Origin: Mannheimia indoligenes
GTDB taxonomy: Bacteria; Pseudomonadota; Gammaproteobacteria; Enterobacterales; Pasteurellaceae
Assembly: GCF_036880405.1 (NCBI RefSeq)
Contig: NZ_JBAJJM010000008.1
Coordinates: 62,001 to 126,000 of the forward strand
Direction of reading: 5' to 3'
DNA length: 64,000 nucleotides
Part shown: positions 63,073-64,000 of the stretch, one piece after another
How the letters are laid out: the number at the start of each line of letters is the position of its first letter
Position numbering within the stretch: the stretch's first letter is position 1
Notes under the pieces: model-generated
Databases searched by the model: none
Seen by the model: the letters and a program-made list of their open reading frames with translations, nothing else
What the model was told of the DNA's origin: nothing
Position numbers and translations under genes: made by a program

Positions 63073-63120
63073 CAAGCGGTTGAATTTTGTAAATTTTTTG
63101 CAAAATTCAACCGCTTGTTT
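63073..63120 (+). terminator. Perfect 17-bp uptake-sequence hairpin after asd
   Basis: CAAGCGGTTGAATTTTG (63073-63089) and its exact complement (63101-63117) flank an 11-base loop, followed by TTT. The stem joins the uptake core to its usual AT flank on both arms. Confidence 0.8.
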
Positions 63121-63132
63121 GTTATAATTATT

Positions 63133-63158
63133 TTCATCTTTTTTCACTTTTAGATGAA
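63133..63158. promoter_or_regulatory. Inverted repeat in the metR leader
   Basis: TTCATCT (63133-63139) and AGATGAA (63152-63158) form a perfect 7-base dyad with a 12-base spacer, ending 6 bases before the metR start. LysR-type proteins often bind such repeats to control their own genes, but the site does not match the TGAA-N5-TTCA MetR consensus, so this is uncertain. Confidence 0.3.
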
Positions 63159-63164
63159 TAAATT

Positions 63165-64000
63165 ATGAAACCTATTTTCCTCGAAATCCGCCATTTACGC
63201 ACATTAGTTGCTTTAAAAGAAAGCGGAAGTGTATCTTTAGCTGCAAAACGTGTTCATTTAACCCAATCCGCCCTTTCTCATCAGATTAAACTATTAGAAG
63301 ATCAATACGACCTTACCCTCTTCGAGCGTAAAAGCTCGCCCATTCGCTTCACTCAAGCAGGAGAACGCTTAATTAAACTTGCCTATGATATTTTGCCACA
63401 AGTGATTGAAGCTGAGCTTGATTTGGCTCGAGTAAAGCAAGGCGAAGTGGGTGAAGTGCGTGTTGCGGTGGAATGCCATACCTGTTTTGACTGGCTGATG
63501 CCTGCAATGGATACCTTCCGCCAGCATTGGCCATTAGTGGAATTAGATATTGTATCGGGCTTCCATACCGATACTGTAGGACTATTATTAAGCCATAGGG
63601 CGGATTTGGCAATTGTGTCTGAGGTCGAAGAGAACTCTAGTATTATTTGTAAGCCACTATTTTCTTATGAAATGGTGGGAATTTGCTCGAAAGATCACCC
63701 ACTTGTAGCAAAAGATGTGTGGGAAGCAGAAGATTTCAAAGATGAAACTCTCATCACATACCCTGTACCTGATGATATGTTGGATTTATTGCGTAAAGTG
63801 CTAAACCCTGCCGGTATTAAAGTTACTCGTCGTAATAGCGAATTAACCATTGCTATCATTCAGCTTGTTGCGAGCCGTCGAGGAGTAGCAGCACTACCTT
63901 ATTGGGCGGTTAAGCCTTATTTGGATAGGGGCTATGTAGTCGCACGCAAAATTACTCAACAAGGTTTATATAGCAATCTCTACGGAGCAATTCGTGAAAC
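63165..64000 (+). CDS. metR: LysR-family methionine regulator MetR (3' end outside the window)
   Basis: MetR activates late methionine-synthesis genes such as metE in response to homocysteine. About 278 residues are present of the usual 300 or more. The N-terminus MKPIFLEIRHLRTLVALKESGSVSLAAKRVHLTQSALSHQIKLLED is the winged-helix domain, closely matching MetR. The effector domain contains VAVECHTCFDWLMPAMDTFR and VSGFHTDTVGLLLSHRADLAIVSE, family hallmarks. The ATG at 63165 has no strong ribosome site. It follows asd in the same direction but behind a terminator hairpin. Confidence 0.92.
   Translation, partial: MKPIFLEIRHLRTLVALKESGSVSLAAKRVHLTQSALSHQIKLLEDQYDLTLFERKSSPIRFTQAGERLIKLAYDILPQVIEAELDLARVKQGEVGEVRVAVECHTCFDWLMPAMDTFRQHWPLVELDIVSGFHTDTVGLLLSHRADLAIVSEVEENSSIICKPLFSYEMVGICSKDHPLVAKDVWEAEDFKDETLITYPVPDDMLDLLRKVLNPAGIKVTRRNSELTIAIIQLVASRRGVAALPYWAVKPYLDRGYVVARKITQQGLYSNLYGAIRE

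Noticed and set aside
25250..63118. CRISPR-like or insertion-sequence repeats
   Set aside because: The repeated 9-mers are dispersed, not regularly spaced, and match the known uptake signal; no transposase or cas gene is present.

Overview
The window is chromosomal DNA from a member of the Pasteurellaceae. At least 24 perfect copies of the 9-mer ACAAGCGGT or its complement are visible. This is the DNA-uptake signal dialect of the Actinobacillus pleuropneumoniae / Mannheimia / Haemophilus ducreyi branch, not the AAGTGCGGT dialect of H. influenzae. The gene set agrees: three tandem MetQ-type lipoprotein genes (as in the PlpA/B/C arrangement known from Mannheimia haemolytica), an fdhD / fdxGHI-fdhE formate dehydrogenase locus, and an lpt-ptsN-rapZ cluster without rpoN. 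A Mannheimia or Actinobacillus species is my best guess; I cannot fix the species. I saw no prophage, insertion sequence, CRISPR array, rRNA or tRNA.

Layout. 1-4.5 kb: gyrA (cut by the left edge), a T4 endonuclease V-like glycosylase gene, ubiG and ttcA. 4.6-21.9 kb: one contiguous maltose/maltodextrin regulon, with malK-lamB-malM leftward, malE-malF-malG-malS rightward, the activator gene malT leftward and malP-malQ rightward. Candidate CRP and MalT sites sit in the two divergent promoter regions, and hairpins lie between several cistrons. 22-26.2 kb: a YidE-type transporter, a Na+/H+ antiporter-family gene and xthA. 26.3-30.8 kb: lptC-lptA-lptB-ptsN-rapZ, then ubiI. 31-32.3 kb: two tandem paralogous lipoproteins of unknown role. 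32.3-36.7 kb: a methionine ABC transporter operon (metN-metI plus three metQ-like genes) behind a MetJ-type operator. 36.9-42.3 kb: putA and putP for proline use. 42.6-44.6 kb: cysS and ppiB, divergent. 44.7-52.3 kb: an AEC-family permease and fdhD leftward; fdxG (with an in-frame selenocysteine TGA), fdxH, fdxI and fdhE rightward. 52.4-57.7 kb: a small secreted protein, gor, yqhA, a nitroreductase and rep. 57.9-60.6 kb: potABC without potD. 60.8-64 kb: a stand-alone MalQ N-terminal-domain protein, sodC, asd and metR (cut by the right edge).

How it works together. The maltose block would bring maltodextrins through LamB, trim them with periplasmic MalS, import them by MalEFGK and convert them with MalQ and MalP, all under MalT and CRP. 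The formate block encodes a membrane respiratory enzyme with its sulfurtransferase (FdhD) and assembly factor (FdhE). Methionine uptake, aspartate-semialdehyde dehydrogenase and MetR are separate loci of the same amino-acid economy. Many intergenic gaps hold inverted pairs of the uptake sequence that look like transcription terminators.

Most genes are ordinary for the family. The items most worth a second look are the orphan MalQ-domain gene beside sodC, the shortened endonuclease V homologue between gyrA and ubiG, the middle MetQ paralogue with altered ligand-pocket motifs, and the paired lipoproteins at 31-32.3 kb.
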